Part shown: piece by piece, positions 18,856 through 28,178 of the stretch
Layout: each line of letters opens with the position of its first letter
How positions within the stretch are numbered: the first letter of the stretch is position 1
Source of the DNA: Trichomonas tenax
Taxonomy: Eukaryota > Parabasalia > Trichomonadida > Trichomonadidae
Assembly: GCA_023091735.1 (NCBI GenBank)
Contig: JALKBU010000077.1
Span: 1-64,000, forward strand
DNA length: 64,000 bases
Reading direction: 5' to 3'
The notes under the pieces: generated by a model
Databases searched by the model: none
Told to the model about the DNA's origin: nothing
Seen by the model: only the letters and a program-made list of their open reading frames with translations
Translations under genes and position numbers: made by a program

Positions 18856-21800
18856 ATGCTCCCATTCCCTTATCAAAAATGGGCAAATCCGTTTGAATTG
18901 ATTCGGGATGGGAATTTCGATAATTGGAAGCGAATTCGGAACGAAATGCTGAATAAACTCGGTCAGCACTTTCTGACGCTGAAAGAGTCACAATTAACGA
19001 CTGTTTTCAGCGAGTGGGAGGGTGGCCTGCATTTAAGAAAGCAAAGCGAGAACAATGTCAGTCAATTATCTTGTTTATTAGTCGTTTCTATTTTATATTA
19101 CTTCAGAAGATCGTTTGAACATCTAAAAACGTATTACCCAATCGTGAAGTCGCTACAGAACAGTTTAGATCGTAACATTGTTAAAGCAGCTTGCGAAGTT
19201 ATGAAATTAATTGGAAAAATCTCGGCAGACAATCAACCATTTCTTCGTGAATCACTCGAAATAGCAAAGAAATTTCTATCGGTCAAACAAAGAAATACGT
19301 ATTCGTTCAATGCACTGTTATTACTCAAAATTATTGGAAAATTCTTACCAACAGACTTTTTCAACGTAACATCATATCATATTCCTGAAATTTGGACCGC
19401 GTTGTGTTCAGGTGATAATGAATTTCGACACAATGCTGTTAAAGTTATGACAAAACATTTCTCGTTATTAGACCACACAACAACATTTTCTTTTGGAAAA
19501 TCCGTTTATCTCGACTCTCTAGATTCGTTTAATACAGGGATTCTCAATCCATCCGGAATATTGAAAATTTTAGAAGTTATATATTCGTTAGCTCCATCGA
19601 TTATGCAAATCACACAACTTTTCAATACGATTGTAAATGCGTCAACACATAATTTAGAGTTTATTTCGGCTTCAACACCTCTTTTTTGCAAAGTCATCGA
19701 AAATAATCCATCGGTTCTTCATTCAAGCATGTGTCAATCGTTTTTAATGCAGTTGATATCATTTTTACAACATCCAAATTGCAAAAGAATTATATTAACG
19801 AAAATCATGTCTGTTCTCAAAGCTATCAACAAAGATATCGTTCCACTCCACGATATAGCAGTTGAATGTCGTAAAGCCATACAGAATCATTCATTAATCA
19901 ATAGTCAACCATTAATATACGAATTATTTTACTTCTTACTCGATAATTTCCCAGAATTTCAAGTTCCAGCAAATATTTTGACACAATCTTCACCATCCAC
20001 ATGGCTTATTAAAGTCACAGCTCGAATTTTTACAACTGCATATGATATGAAAACGAGAATTCTTGAATGGTATGAACGTGGAATCGCCAAATCAGCGTCA
20101 AACAAAGATTTGACTATTGCACTTCATATTATCATGGAGTTCAAAACGCAATTTTTCGAAAATCAACAAGATATCATCGATAATCTTCGTCATATCATTT
20201 TCAATCAAAACGAAACAATCAGAATGCTTCTTGCCGACACGCTTGCGATATTAGGAACACCACAGGCGATTTTATTGCTTGTGAGATTATCAGTTTATGA
20301 CAAAAACGAACAAGTTCGATTATATTCAATTGAGAAACTCTCCAAAGTCAACATCAAATGTAACACAGATGCATTGGTCAATATCCTTGCAGATAGCTCT
20401 TATGCTGTCAGAAAATGCGGAATTCCTGTTGTTGCAAAGACATTCACAATCAATCCTTTAATTTCTCATCCAATAATCTCACACTTCATTGTTAACTTCA
20501 TCGAGACAACAATTCACGAGCATGACATGCAGAAGCTTTCAAGCGCATGTTCGATTCTTCCAGCAATCGCGAAATATTTCGTTCAGATTGTTCCTTCTTC
20601 GATTAACGACATTATTTGGCTTTGCGTTGTTTTATTGTTGAACGGAATGCCTTTTCCTTCTGAATATGGCGAAACAGGACCAGATGATCAATATCCGCAT
20701 CCATCAAATTTCGTTCCAGAAGACATCAGATCGAAGATGCGCGTTGACATGCTCAACAATTATTCGCTTGGTTTCTTGAGATTGGAGTCTTTCTCTGAGA
20801 AGGATGTTATTCTTCGAAGACTGTTCATCATTGAAGGCGAGACATGGTCTGAAAGCAGAGATGCTTCTTTATTTAGTACATTGAGTGTCTTGGCTCCATA
20901 TGTTGTTCCTTACACATTACAGATCATTCCAATCTTCATCAACACATTCAAGAACAATCACAAGGAAGAAGTTTATCTTGAAGCGATTGATGCACTCACA
21001 AACATCACTATTGCATTCAACGCGAAGGTAAACTTCTGCACATATTTCCCAGACTTCATTCCTTCGTTAATGAAGCTTCTTTCTGAGGGGAATTCAGACA
21101 AAGTTGCCATTGCAATTCTCAAGCTTATTGGTACAATCGGACCTTCTGGCAAGAGAATTCTCAATCAATCAGTTGATTCCAAATCAGAAGATAACAGACT
21201 CGCGATCAAATCCCCAAATTACTTCACGAAGACAACATTAAATTTTCTGATGACATTACTCAAACAGCCTTCTCCATCAACACTTATTGCAATCACCAGA
21301 ATCATATTAGAAGATCCAAAGACAATTCTTCCGAATCTTGGCCAAATCGTTACAGCTTTCGTTCAATCATTCAAGATCACAGAAGATGTTGCAAGTTTGT
21401 TTGTTCTTCTCGACAACATTGCTTATCACGCGAAATCTCACATGCTGCCTTACGTTGAACAACTCATGCCGATGCTGATTTACAACATTCATGAAATCAG
21501 TTGTCTTTCAGTTATTGCTACTCTTTCTTGCAGAATCGGATATGAGTTCACTCCTTATGCAAGCATTCTTTATCCAAACGCAATCAGATTGATTACTTCT
21601 CGTGATTTAAATTTCTTGAAAGTTCTGATGAATTTCTTAGTTTCAGCGATTGTTTATCAGCGTCAGTCAGCATCTGTTTTGATTGATGTCATTGAACAGA
21701 GAATATCATTGAAGAAAGATGGAGATAATCAATTCATTCAATTGATTATGAACAGATTATGCACATTATTACAGAGCAGATCAGTCAATCTTGAAGGTGG

Positions 21801-24800
21801 AAGAATTCTGCAGATTGCATTTAACTTAGCATTGTCTGGAAAGCCAAAACTTGTTGACGAACTCTTGATCAACTTGTGCTTCTTTGCAAATGTTTCTTTA
21901 CAAGATGTCAGAGATTTCTCTGAATGCTGCGATGTTCAGTTCCCGAAGTTTTTGGAATTCTTCGGTCCGAACAAAGACAGAAGGCCTTCAATGTCACCAA
22001 AAGAGAGAACCCTCGAATCAAATAAACCAGATACAAGCAATTTGCTGCTTCATGATTATCGTGATGACTGCCTCAATGACGCACCAGAACCAGTTTTCAA
22101 TCAACAAAGAAAGTGGCTTGATGACTTATCAGTTCTTCTCATTTCAAATTGCCCATCATTTGCAATACGAGGAAGTATTGCTGTTGCTCTCCAATACAGA
22201 GCCTTCAGGAATGAAATATTCCCATATGCTTTCCTCAGCTGTTGGTTAGAATCGTCAAAAGAGGCGAAAGCAAAGATTGCGAGAACAATTCAAACAGCGA
22301 CAACAATCTACAAAGATCTTGATCCAATAGTCTTTGATCTTTTGGGAACATTAACAATGGTTGGAGACACGATCGACATCAGTGATGACATTCTTTCAGA
22401 AGCATCTTCATCAACTCCTTTATCTCTGTTTTATATGATGAGGCACTTCAGAACTCATCAGGATGATAAAGACATCATCGAAAGAATGCTTTCAATCTAT
22501 GTTAGAATGAGAATGTCTGACAGCGCCCGTGGTCTCCTTTCTCGCACAGGTGACAACATTGGTCGTGAAAGCGAAGCAAATTGGAGTGAGCAACTTGGTG
22601 AATACGAGAAAGCTCTCGAACTCTATGATACTCCAGGAGAGAAGAACATTCTTGGACAGATCAGAATCTATTCGAAACTCGAACAGTGGGATACAATCAG
22701 AGGATATTATGATATGTTCCCTGATATGAAACCCGATGAAAAACAAAGTGCAGCAATTTATTTCGCTCAATCTTTCTTCTACAGCGGTGATTCATCAGGT
22801 GTTGATTCTCTTATTGACTATTTCAAGAGCAACTACGATTTTGCTTCAATACACTTCAAGTCTGTTTACTATATTTCAACAGGAAACTACGAAGCTGCAG
22901 AAAAAGAAATCGCGATTGGTTTCAATAAACTTGTCGAAAACAGATCTATTTACGGTGGCAATGATACAAATCTTGCAATGCAGCACATGGAATTCGCGCA
23001 TCAACTTGTTGAGCTTCTAGAGACACTTGAATTGAAGAAGAGTGGAGCAAAGAACGTTCCAGCGATTTGGCAGAATCGTTTAGTTGCATTCTCAGAAGAA
23101 TCAGATGCATGGCTTTCTCTTATTAAGACAAGATCTCTTGTTGTTTCTCCCGCTGACCACATCAACACTTGTATTAAGATGCTGAGCGTTTTGAGAAAAG
23201 AGCATAAGTTTAGGGCCATTGATTCATACATTCAGAGACTTTCAACAATCCAAAACTCTCCACAATTCATTATCAATGCATTGAAGGTTTTGTGGGCACG
23301 TGGAGAAAGAACAAAAGCTATCGATAGCGTTTGCTATTTGACGAAATGCATTACGATTTCTTCCGATGAAGAATTAAACGAATTGATTAATTCGGATGAA
23401 TTCAAGCAGCATGAAGAAAACTTACATTTCTTGACGTCATTCATCAATTCAGGAAACGTCACACACAAGAGTTACCTTGAATATCTCGAGAGCCACAATG
23501 TCGACGATGTTATGCGTGCGAGAATCATTAGAATTGCTGCAACGTGGCAATACAACTTATACAAAGCCAATACATCAAGTGCAACATCATTGAGCAACAT
23601 TCTGTCAAGTTTCCAACGCTCAAACAGACTGAATCCAAAGGACTACAGAACGTGGGCAGGTATGGCATATGCAACAAGCCGTGCTTTGTCTCACAGCGAA
23701 GAGAAAGTTTCTGAATACGCTGTTGAAGCAATCAGTGGATTTTTAGAAGCAACAAAACTCAAACCAAATTTCTCTCTTGAATATCTTTGCCTCATGTTCT
23801 CCATTCTTTTCAGATATGGTGAATTCATCAAACTTCCTGAGAGCCTTGAGGAGCAAATCATCAATCTTCCTCCTTCAATTGTTATCCAAATCATTCCACA
23901 AATTGTCGCACATGTGACACACAAAGAAGAATCAATCAGAAGGATCGTTCACTCCATCATTACAAAATTTGCAAGTGAGCACTTTGAAGCTGTTGTGTTT
24001 TCTCTCAACATTTTGTCTTACCTCAAGGATGAATCCAAGGCAACAATTGTCAGAGATTTATTGAACTCTCTTGGTTCACTTCACACAAATGTTTTTGCAG
24101 ATGCTAAATTGTTCATCACAGGAATGAGAGGAGCCGCTGTTTCACTCGCAGAGACATTGATTTCATTGATAAATCGTGCAACACAATCGAAGTCTCAGGA
24201 TCAATACATTTCAACAATATCAGAGATGATTTCTGTCGCACAAAGTCCGAAGTGTGAACACGATAGATTGGCAATGAGAATTTGCAGCAACTGTTTACAG
24301 AAAGTTCAAAGTTCATTTAAACAAGTTTCGAATGGCGAGAAAGAAGCAGGACGCGCAATGTATGAAAACATGATGTCATTATATGTCGAGTTAGAGAATG
24401 GACTCAAGAAATTAGATACTGTATCACTTGCTAAATTCTCAGAGAGTTTGGCTGCAAAGCGTCACTTTTCGCTTGTAGTTCCAGGTCAATACACTGTTGA
24501 TCACACAGGACCACGCATCCATTACATCGATCCAACGCTCCACGTTCTCAACACAGCACAGCATCCAAGAAGCACACATCTTGTTGATGAGTCCGGAAAG
24601 AAGTGGAAATTCTTGCTCAAAGGTAACGAAGACTTGAGATTGGATCAAAGAATTATGCAGTTCTTCTCTCTTCTTAATTCTTTAATTAGAACAAATCGTC
24701 TCACTTCAGACATGGGCGTGACAATCGAACAATACGCAATCATTCCTTTCGCTCCTGATGCTGGTTTAGTAACATGGGTTACTGGTGCTGACACTTTGTT

Positions 24801-25542
24801 GCAAGTTGTTTATGACTTTAGAAATGAAAGAGGAATTAGTTCCACACTCGAACAAGAGATCGTTAAAGATATAACAGAAGCACATTACACATCATTGAAT
24901 TCTCTTCAGCAACTCGAAATCTGCAAGAAGATTTTCGATCTTTCACCAGCTAACGAACTTAGAGAAACACTATGGCTTAGATCTGCTTCATCACAAGCTT
25001 GGGTTGCTCATACAAGAGGCTACACAGTTTCCACAGCATTGATGAGCATCGCTGGCTTCGTCATCGGTTTAGGAGACAGACATCCATCGAATATTATGAT
25101 CCAAAGACACACAGGAAGAGTTGTTCACATCGATTTCGGTGATTCATTTGATTCAGCTATATTAAGAAAGAAGTTCCCAGAGTATGTTCCATTTAGATTA
25201 ACGAGAATGATTGTCAATGCTTTGGACGGCGAAAGCGTTGAAGGTTTGTTCAGAAAGAGTTGCGAAGACATATTATGGGTCTTAAGAGATAACTTGAGTC
25301 CGATAGTTGCACAGCTCGAGATCTTCGTCCACGAGCCTATCTTCTCCAACAAGACCAACAGCGATGGTGGCGCTCATCAACACACAATTCTTTCGAGAGT
25401 TGCTGCAAAACTTTCAGGTTTGCATGAGTCTCCTACCGGCCACGAAATGAAGACTGGTGAACAAGTTGACTTGCTCATAAGCAAAGCAATCGATCCAACA
25501 CTATACTCAAGACACTACATCGGCTGGTGTCCATTTTGGTAA
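18856..25542 (+). CDS. TOR: TOR (target of rapamycin) PIKK family kinase
   Basis: A 2228-residue protein with the full TOR plan. HEAT-type helical repeats cover about residues 1-1100. A FAT-type helical region covers about 1150-1650. A divergent FRB region is at about 1735-1860. The PI3K-like kinase domain starts near LVVPGQY, with KFLLKGNEDLRLDQR (near 1916), the catalytic loop GLGDRHPSNIMI (near 2071), metal-binding HIDFGDSF, and the TOR-like KFPEYVPFRLTRM activation segment. The last residues, RHYIGWCPFW, are the invariant TOR FATC end. All catalytic residues are kept. TOR normally couples nutrients to growth. The FRB lacks the tryptophan-rich WHE-x-WHE motif, so rapamycin-FKBP binding is doubtful. 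It is shorter than yeast or human TOR (about 2500). The start is the first ATG. Confidence 0.95.
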   Translation: MLPFPYQKWANPFELIRDGNFDNWKRIRNEMLNKLGQHFLTLKESQLTTVFSEWEGGLHLRKQSENNVSQLSCLLVVSILYYFRRSFEHLKTYYPIVKSLQNSLDRNIVKAACEVMKLIGKISADNQPFLRESLEIAKKFLSVKQRNTYSFNALLLLKIIGKFLPTDFFNVTSYHIPEIWTALCSGDNEFRHNAVKVMTKHFSLLDHTTTFSFGKSVYLDSLDSFNTGILNPSGILKILEVIYSLAPSIMQITQLFNTIVNASTHNLEFISASTPLFCKVIENNPSVLHSSMCQSFLMQLISFLQHPNCKRIILTKIMSVLKAINKDIVPLHDIAVECRKAIQNHSLINSQPLIYELFYFLLDNFPEFQVPANILTQSSPSTWLIKVTARIFTTAYDMKTRILEWYERGIAKSASNKDLTIALHIIMEFKTQFFENQQDIIDNLRHIIFNQNETIRMLLADTLAILGTPQAILLLVRLSVYDKNEQVRLYSIEKLSKVNIKCNTDALVNILADSSYAVRKCGIPVVAKTFTINPLISHPIISHFIVNFIETTIHEHDMQKLSSACSILPAIAKYFVQIVPSSINDIIWLCVVLLLNGMPFPSEYGETGPDDQYPHPSNFVPEDIRSKMRVDMLNNYSLGFLRLESFSEKDVILRRLFIIEGETWSESRDASLFSTLSVLAPYVVPYTLQIIPIFINTFKNNHKEEVYLEAIDALTNITIAFNAKVNFCTYFPDFIPSLMKLLSEGNSDKVAIAILKLIGTIGPSGKRILNQSVDSKSEDNRLAIKSPNYFTKTTLNFLMTLLKQPSPSTLIAITRIILEDPKTILPNLGQIVTAFVQSFKITEDVASLFVLLDNIAYHAKSHMLPYVEQLMPMLIYNIHEISCLSVIATLSCRIGYEFTPYASILYPNAIRLITSRDLNFLKVLMNFLVSAIVYQRQSASVLIDVIEQRISLKKDGDNQFIQLIMNRLCTLLQSRSVNLEGGRILQIAFNLALSGKPKLVDELLINLCFFANVSLQDVRDFSECCDVQFPKFLEFFGPNKDRRPSMSPKERTLESNKPDTSNLLLHDYRDDCLNDAPEPVFNQQRKWLDDLSVLLISNCPSFAIRGSIAVALQYRAFRNEIFPYAFLSCWLESSKEAKAKIARTIQTATTIYKDLDPIVFDLLGTLTMVGDTIDISDDILSEASSSTPLSLFYMMRHFRTHQDDKDIIERMLSIYVRMRMSDSARGLLSRTGDNIGRESEANWSEQLGEYEKALELYDTPGEKNILGQIRIYSKLEQWDTIRGYYDMFPDMKPDEKQSAAIYFAQSFFYSGDSSGVDSLIDYFKSNYDFASIHFKSVYYISTGNYEAAEKEIAIGFNKLVENRSIYGGNDTNLAMQHMEFAHQLVELLETLELKKSGAKNVPAIWQNRLVAFSEESDAWLSLIKTRSLVVSPADHINTCIKMLSVLRKEHKFRAIDSYIQRLSTIQNSPQFIINALKVLWARGERTKAIDSVCYLTKCITISSDEELNELINSDEFKQHEENLHFLTSFINSGNVTHKSYLEYLESHNVDDVMRARIIRIAATWQYNLYKANTSSATSLSNILSSFQRSNRLNPKDYRTWAGMAYATSRALSHSEEKVSEYAVEAISGFLEATKLKPNFSLEYLCLMFSILFRYGEFIKLPESLEEQIINLPPSIVIQIIPQIVAHVTHKEESIRRIVHSIITKFASEHFEAVVFSLNILSYLKDESKATIVRDLLNSLGSLHTNVFADAKLFITGMRGAAVSLAETLISLINRATQSKSQDQYISTISEMISVAQSPKCEHDRLAMRICSNCLQKVQSSFKQVSNGEKEAGRAMYENMMSLYVELENGLKKLDTVSLAKFSESLAAKRHFSLVVPGQYTVDHTGPRIHYIDPTLHVLNTAQHPRSTHLVDESGKKWKFLLKGNEDLRLDQRIMQFFSLLNSLIRTNRLTSDMGVTIEQYAIIPFAPDAGLVTWVTGADTLLQVVYDFRNERGISSTLEQEIVKDITEAHYTSLNSLQQLEICKKIFDLSPANELRETLWLRSASSQAWVAHTRGYTVSTALMSIAGFVIGLGDRHPSNIMIQRHTGRVVHIDFGDSFDSAILRKKFPEYVPFRLTRMIVNALDGESVEGLFRKSCEDILWVLRDNLSPIVAQLEIFVHEPIFSNKTNSDGGAHQHTILSRVAAKLSGLHESPTGHEMKTGEQVDLLISKAIDPTLYSRHYIGWCPFW

Positions 25543-25630
25543 TTTTTATAATAATTATGTATTTTTTTTTGTTTTATTATTATGTATAATAAATTTATGT
25601 TTGTTTTTAATCATATGATATAGTTTTAAT

Positions 25631-26100
25631 TCATAATTTCGATACAGCTAAGTCGAAAGATTGTTTGAGGAATGGCCGGTCTTCTTTCCTGATATATCTC
25701 GGCCCTTATATTCCTCTGTCTATTGAATATCCTTCAGGAGATGGCATTTCACTCATGTTATGCATCGTTCAGTCTTCCTTCGTGTTATACCTCGTTGGTA
25801 ATCCCCTTCCATTGACAGGAAAATCGAGTGAATAATCAGCGGGTCCAGGAGTATCATTTTTAATGCCTCCCATTCTCACTTCTCTCGATTTGATCACAGG
25901 ACTCTGCGGTTGGATGCTGCTTCGATGTCGCAAGGAGATCGCAATCGCCAGGAGATGAATTTTGGACACTCTCGAAAAGTTCTTTCTTCGGAGCTCTGTT
26001 CATCATCACTTTGTTCTTCAGAGGAATGTTCTGTGGTGAATACTCTCCTGGACCAGATGAGTTTGTCACGAAGTTGCCGAATCTCACTGATGTCGATAAT
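25631..26100 (-). pseudogene. Decayed SHIPPO/PG-rich (STPGR) repeat protein
   Basis: The minus strand holds pieces of a Pro-Gly-rich repeat protein of the sperm-tail/SHIPPO type, which bind tubulin and sit on axonemes and basal bodies. The first piece has FVTNSSGPGEYSPQN and NSSPGDC. After a frame change, a second piece has GIKNDTPGPADYSLDF and ends at a TGA (25769). A third, in-frame after that, has MPSPEGYSID, then a TAA, then GPRYIRKEDRPF. The repeated (S/T)PGPxxY spacing supports the family. No ATG opens the first piece. At least one frameshift and two stops make it a pseudogene. Its upstream end overlaps the antisense ankyrin gene region. Confidence 0.5.
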
Positions 26101-26514
26101 TATCGGAAAAAAGAGTCGTTTTGTGAACAACTTGTCTCAATTTTTTTGCAACATAAAAAAATGGAACTCAACATTGAAGAGTCAGCGAAAGAAGTTAGTT
26201 CAATGATAGCCAACGACACATTGCTCGATGTCTTCGACGACTTCGAAACATTGCTTCAAATCCTCTTCGCAGCAGATCTTGACGGAATTCAAGGATCTCA
26301 TGTCCTCAAAAGTAGCAAGAAGCACTACAATTTACACAAAAAAATTGAGATCTTCTGCTCGAAGAATGTCAACTTCAAAGCAAACAGCGACGCAGAAGTC
26401 AACAAATTCTTCAAGTTTATTAATTCGATGCACAAATGCTTCAAATGCAAGGTAATCAAATCTATATTCAACTTATGCGATGACATCTGCTGTCAACTTT
26501 CAGATTCCATTTAA
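26026..26514 (+). pseudogene. N-terminal half of a split ankyrin-type gene
   Basis: An open frame of 162 codons from the ATG at 26026, or 117 codons from the more likely start at 26161 (MELNIEESAKEV). It is helical and resembles the N-terminal non-ankyrin domain that precedes ankyrin repeats in many trichomonad proteins; I do not recognise a named family. It ends in TAA at 26512. The following 72 bases contain a second in-frame stop (TGA at 26554) before the ankyrin ORF, which is in the same frame. A 52-base deletion from GTAATC (26452) to TTTCAG (26503) would instead continue into a protein-like frame (IPFNLSQKFSASWIF), but that frame also dies at 26588. Either a decayed gene or an unusual intron. 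Confidence 0.45.
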
Positions 26515-26586
26515 TCTAAGTCAAAAATTCAGCGCGAGTTGGATCTTCTTAAATGAGAAATTTCTGAATCGAGAAATCACTTTCGG

Positions 26587-27702
26587 ATGACAATCGAAGA
26601 GAAAAACAATGCAATCAGATCCCTTGAGTCAGAAGTTTTACGTCTGAATAGCGAAAATGACCGCCTTTCATCACAGAGCAGTCGCCTTCCACCTCTCAAC
26701 AGAAACGAAACAGCAAACAATGAAAAGCTGAGCAAAATCACATCTATCATTGAATGTGCATCATCGGCGAAATCATTCCCGTCTTCAAATTTCATTTCTT
26801 TGCACGAATATTTATCGAAAACTCTCAAGTCAGGTCTTCCTCTTCCTTCTCCAGAAGACGCAAAGATTCTCTTTGGTATCAAAGACTTCAAGAGCGTTTA
26901 TTCTTTCATTGATGGTTTCTCATCACGTGGCGAAACAGAATTAATTTCATTATGTTGCAAACTCGGACTGAGCGAAGTTCGTGATGAAGATGAAAACGCA
27001 TGTTTAATTCGGGGATGTATCAAAGGAAATCTCAGACTTGTGAAATCACTTATAGGATGCGGTTGTAATCGAAATTGTGTCGACAAGTTTGGAAACAATG
27101 CTCTATTGGTAGCTGCAGCTAGCAGTTATACAGATCTTGTTCGTTATCTGATTTCGGTTGGATTCGACAAAAACTGGAAGAAAGAATCTGATGGATTCAA
27201 TGCAATTATCTTGGCATCATATAATGGCCAACTTGAAACAGTCAAATATTTAGTTTCCATTGGTTGTAATGTTAACTCAAAAGAAAATAAAAATGCAAAC
27301 TGCGGACATCTTGCATCAGCGAATGTTCACCTTGAAGTTCTCAAATTCCTGCAATGGAAAGGTTGTGACATTAAGGCGAAAGATAACAGTGATTGTTCTT
27401 TCATTCACACCGCTGCAATTGAAAACAAAGTCGAAATTCTTAATTACCTTCTTTCACAGGGACTCGATATCAACGAACCCGCATATCAGAATTTCACACC
27501 CCTTCATTGTGCTGTCTTGAATTGTTCTTTCGAGGCGGTCGAATTTCTTATCAAACGCGGTGCGAAATTGAGTGAACGCAACATTAACGACATAACTCCT
27601 TTGGATATCGCAATGTTGAAAATCTCAGTTGATCCAAAATTCGCACGAATTCGAGACATTCTTGTTAAACATGGCGCTCAAAACCTTTTAGTCGTGAATT
27701 AA
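26587..27702 (+). CDS. Ankyrin repeat protein (possibly a C-terminal part)
   Basis: A 371-residue frame. Residues 1-40 look like the end of a coiled coil (EVLRLNSEN). From about residue 130 there are six or seven ankyrin repeats of about 33 residues: for example FGNNALLVAAASSYTDLVRYL, then DGFNAIILASYNGQLETVKYL, then NFTPLHCAVLNCSFEAVEFL. Ankyrin stacks mediate protein binding, and trichomonads carry very large families of them. The coiled-coil heptads continue upstream across an in-frame TGA (26554), so this is probably the 3' part of a longer gene that started near 26026 or 26161. The ATG at 26587 could serve as a start if the gene stands alone. The C-terminus is intact (TAA). Confidence 0.7.
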   Translation: MTIEEKNNAIRSLESEVLRLNSENDRLSSQSSRLPPLNRNETANNEKLSKITSIIECASSAKSFPSSNFISLHEYLSKTLKSGLPLPSPEDAKILFGIKDFKSVYSFIDGFSSRGETELISLCCKLGLSEVRDEDENACLIRGCIKGNLRLVKSLIGCGCNRNCVDKFGNNALLVAAASSYTDLVRYLISVGFDKNWKKESDGFNAIILASYNGQLETVKYLVSIGCNVNSKENKNANCGHLASANVHLEVLKFLQWKGCDIKAKDNSDCSFIHTAAIENKVEILNYLLSQGLDINEPAYQNFTPLHCAVLNCSFEAVEFLIKRGAKLSERNINDITPLDIAMLKISVDPKFARIRDILVKHGAQNLLVVN

Positions 27703-28178
27703 ATTCTAAGGTTATTTTGTTTTTATTGGGAAAAATAAAAATAGACTTTTTTTCCAACTTTTTGGGAAAATATATATCACTATGGTAATATCGAATATGC
27801 TCTATGATAAAGAAAGACCTAAAACTTGCTATATTTCAAATTTTTAAAATTTTTCAAGAAAAATATCAAATGTTAGAAATAAATTTTATATCGTCGATGT
27901 GCACCAATAACAAAATATCGATGTCAAATAGAAATTAATGTTAAAAATCATGTTTTACTTCGAAGAATGTGTTAGTTTTAAGGAGAGTATAATAGATTTA
28001 GTATTGGTTAGTGATGAAATCGATTATAGAGTGTAAGGAATTAAATTTATCATAAATAGAAAATTTTTGACTTGTAAATTACAGACCCTAAATTTTGTAA
28101 AAACTTGATTTTTAGAATGAGAAAAATGTATAGAAGGTATTTCGAAGTTTAGGGTTTTGTAAACTTTTAAAAATCTTT
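27703..28178. other. Intergenic, ankyrin to coiled-coil gene
   Basis: AT-rich with no gene. A one-mismatch copy of the motif, TGACTTGTAAA, is at 28069-28079, about 100 bp upstream of the next ATG. Confidence 0.4.
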
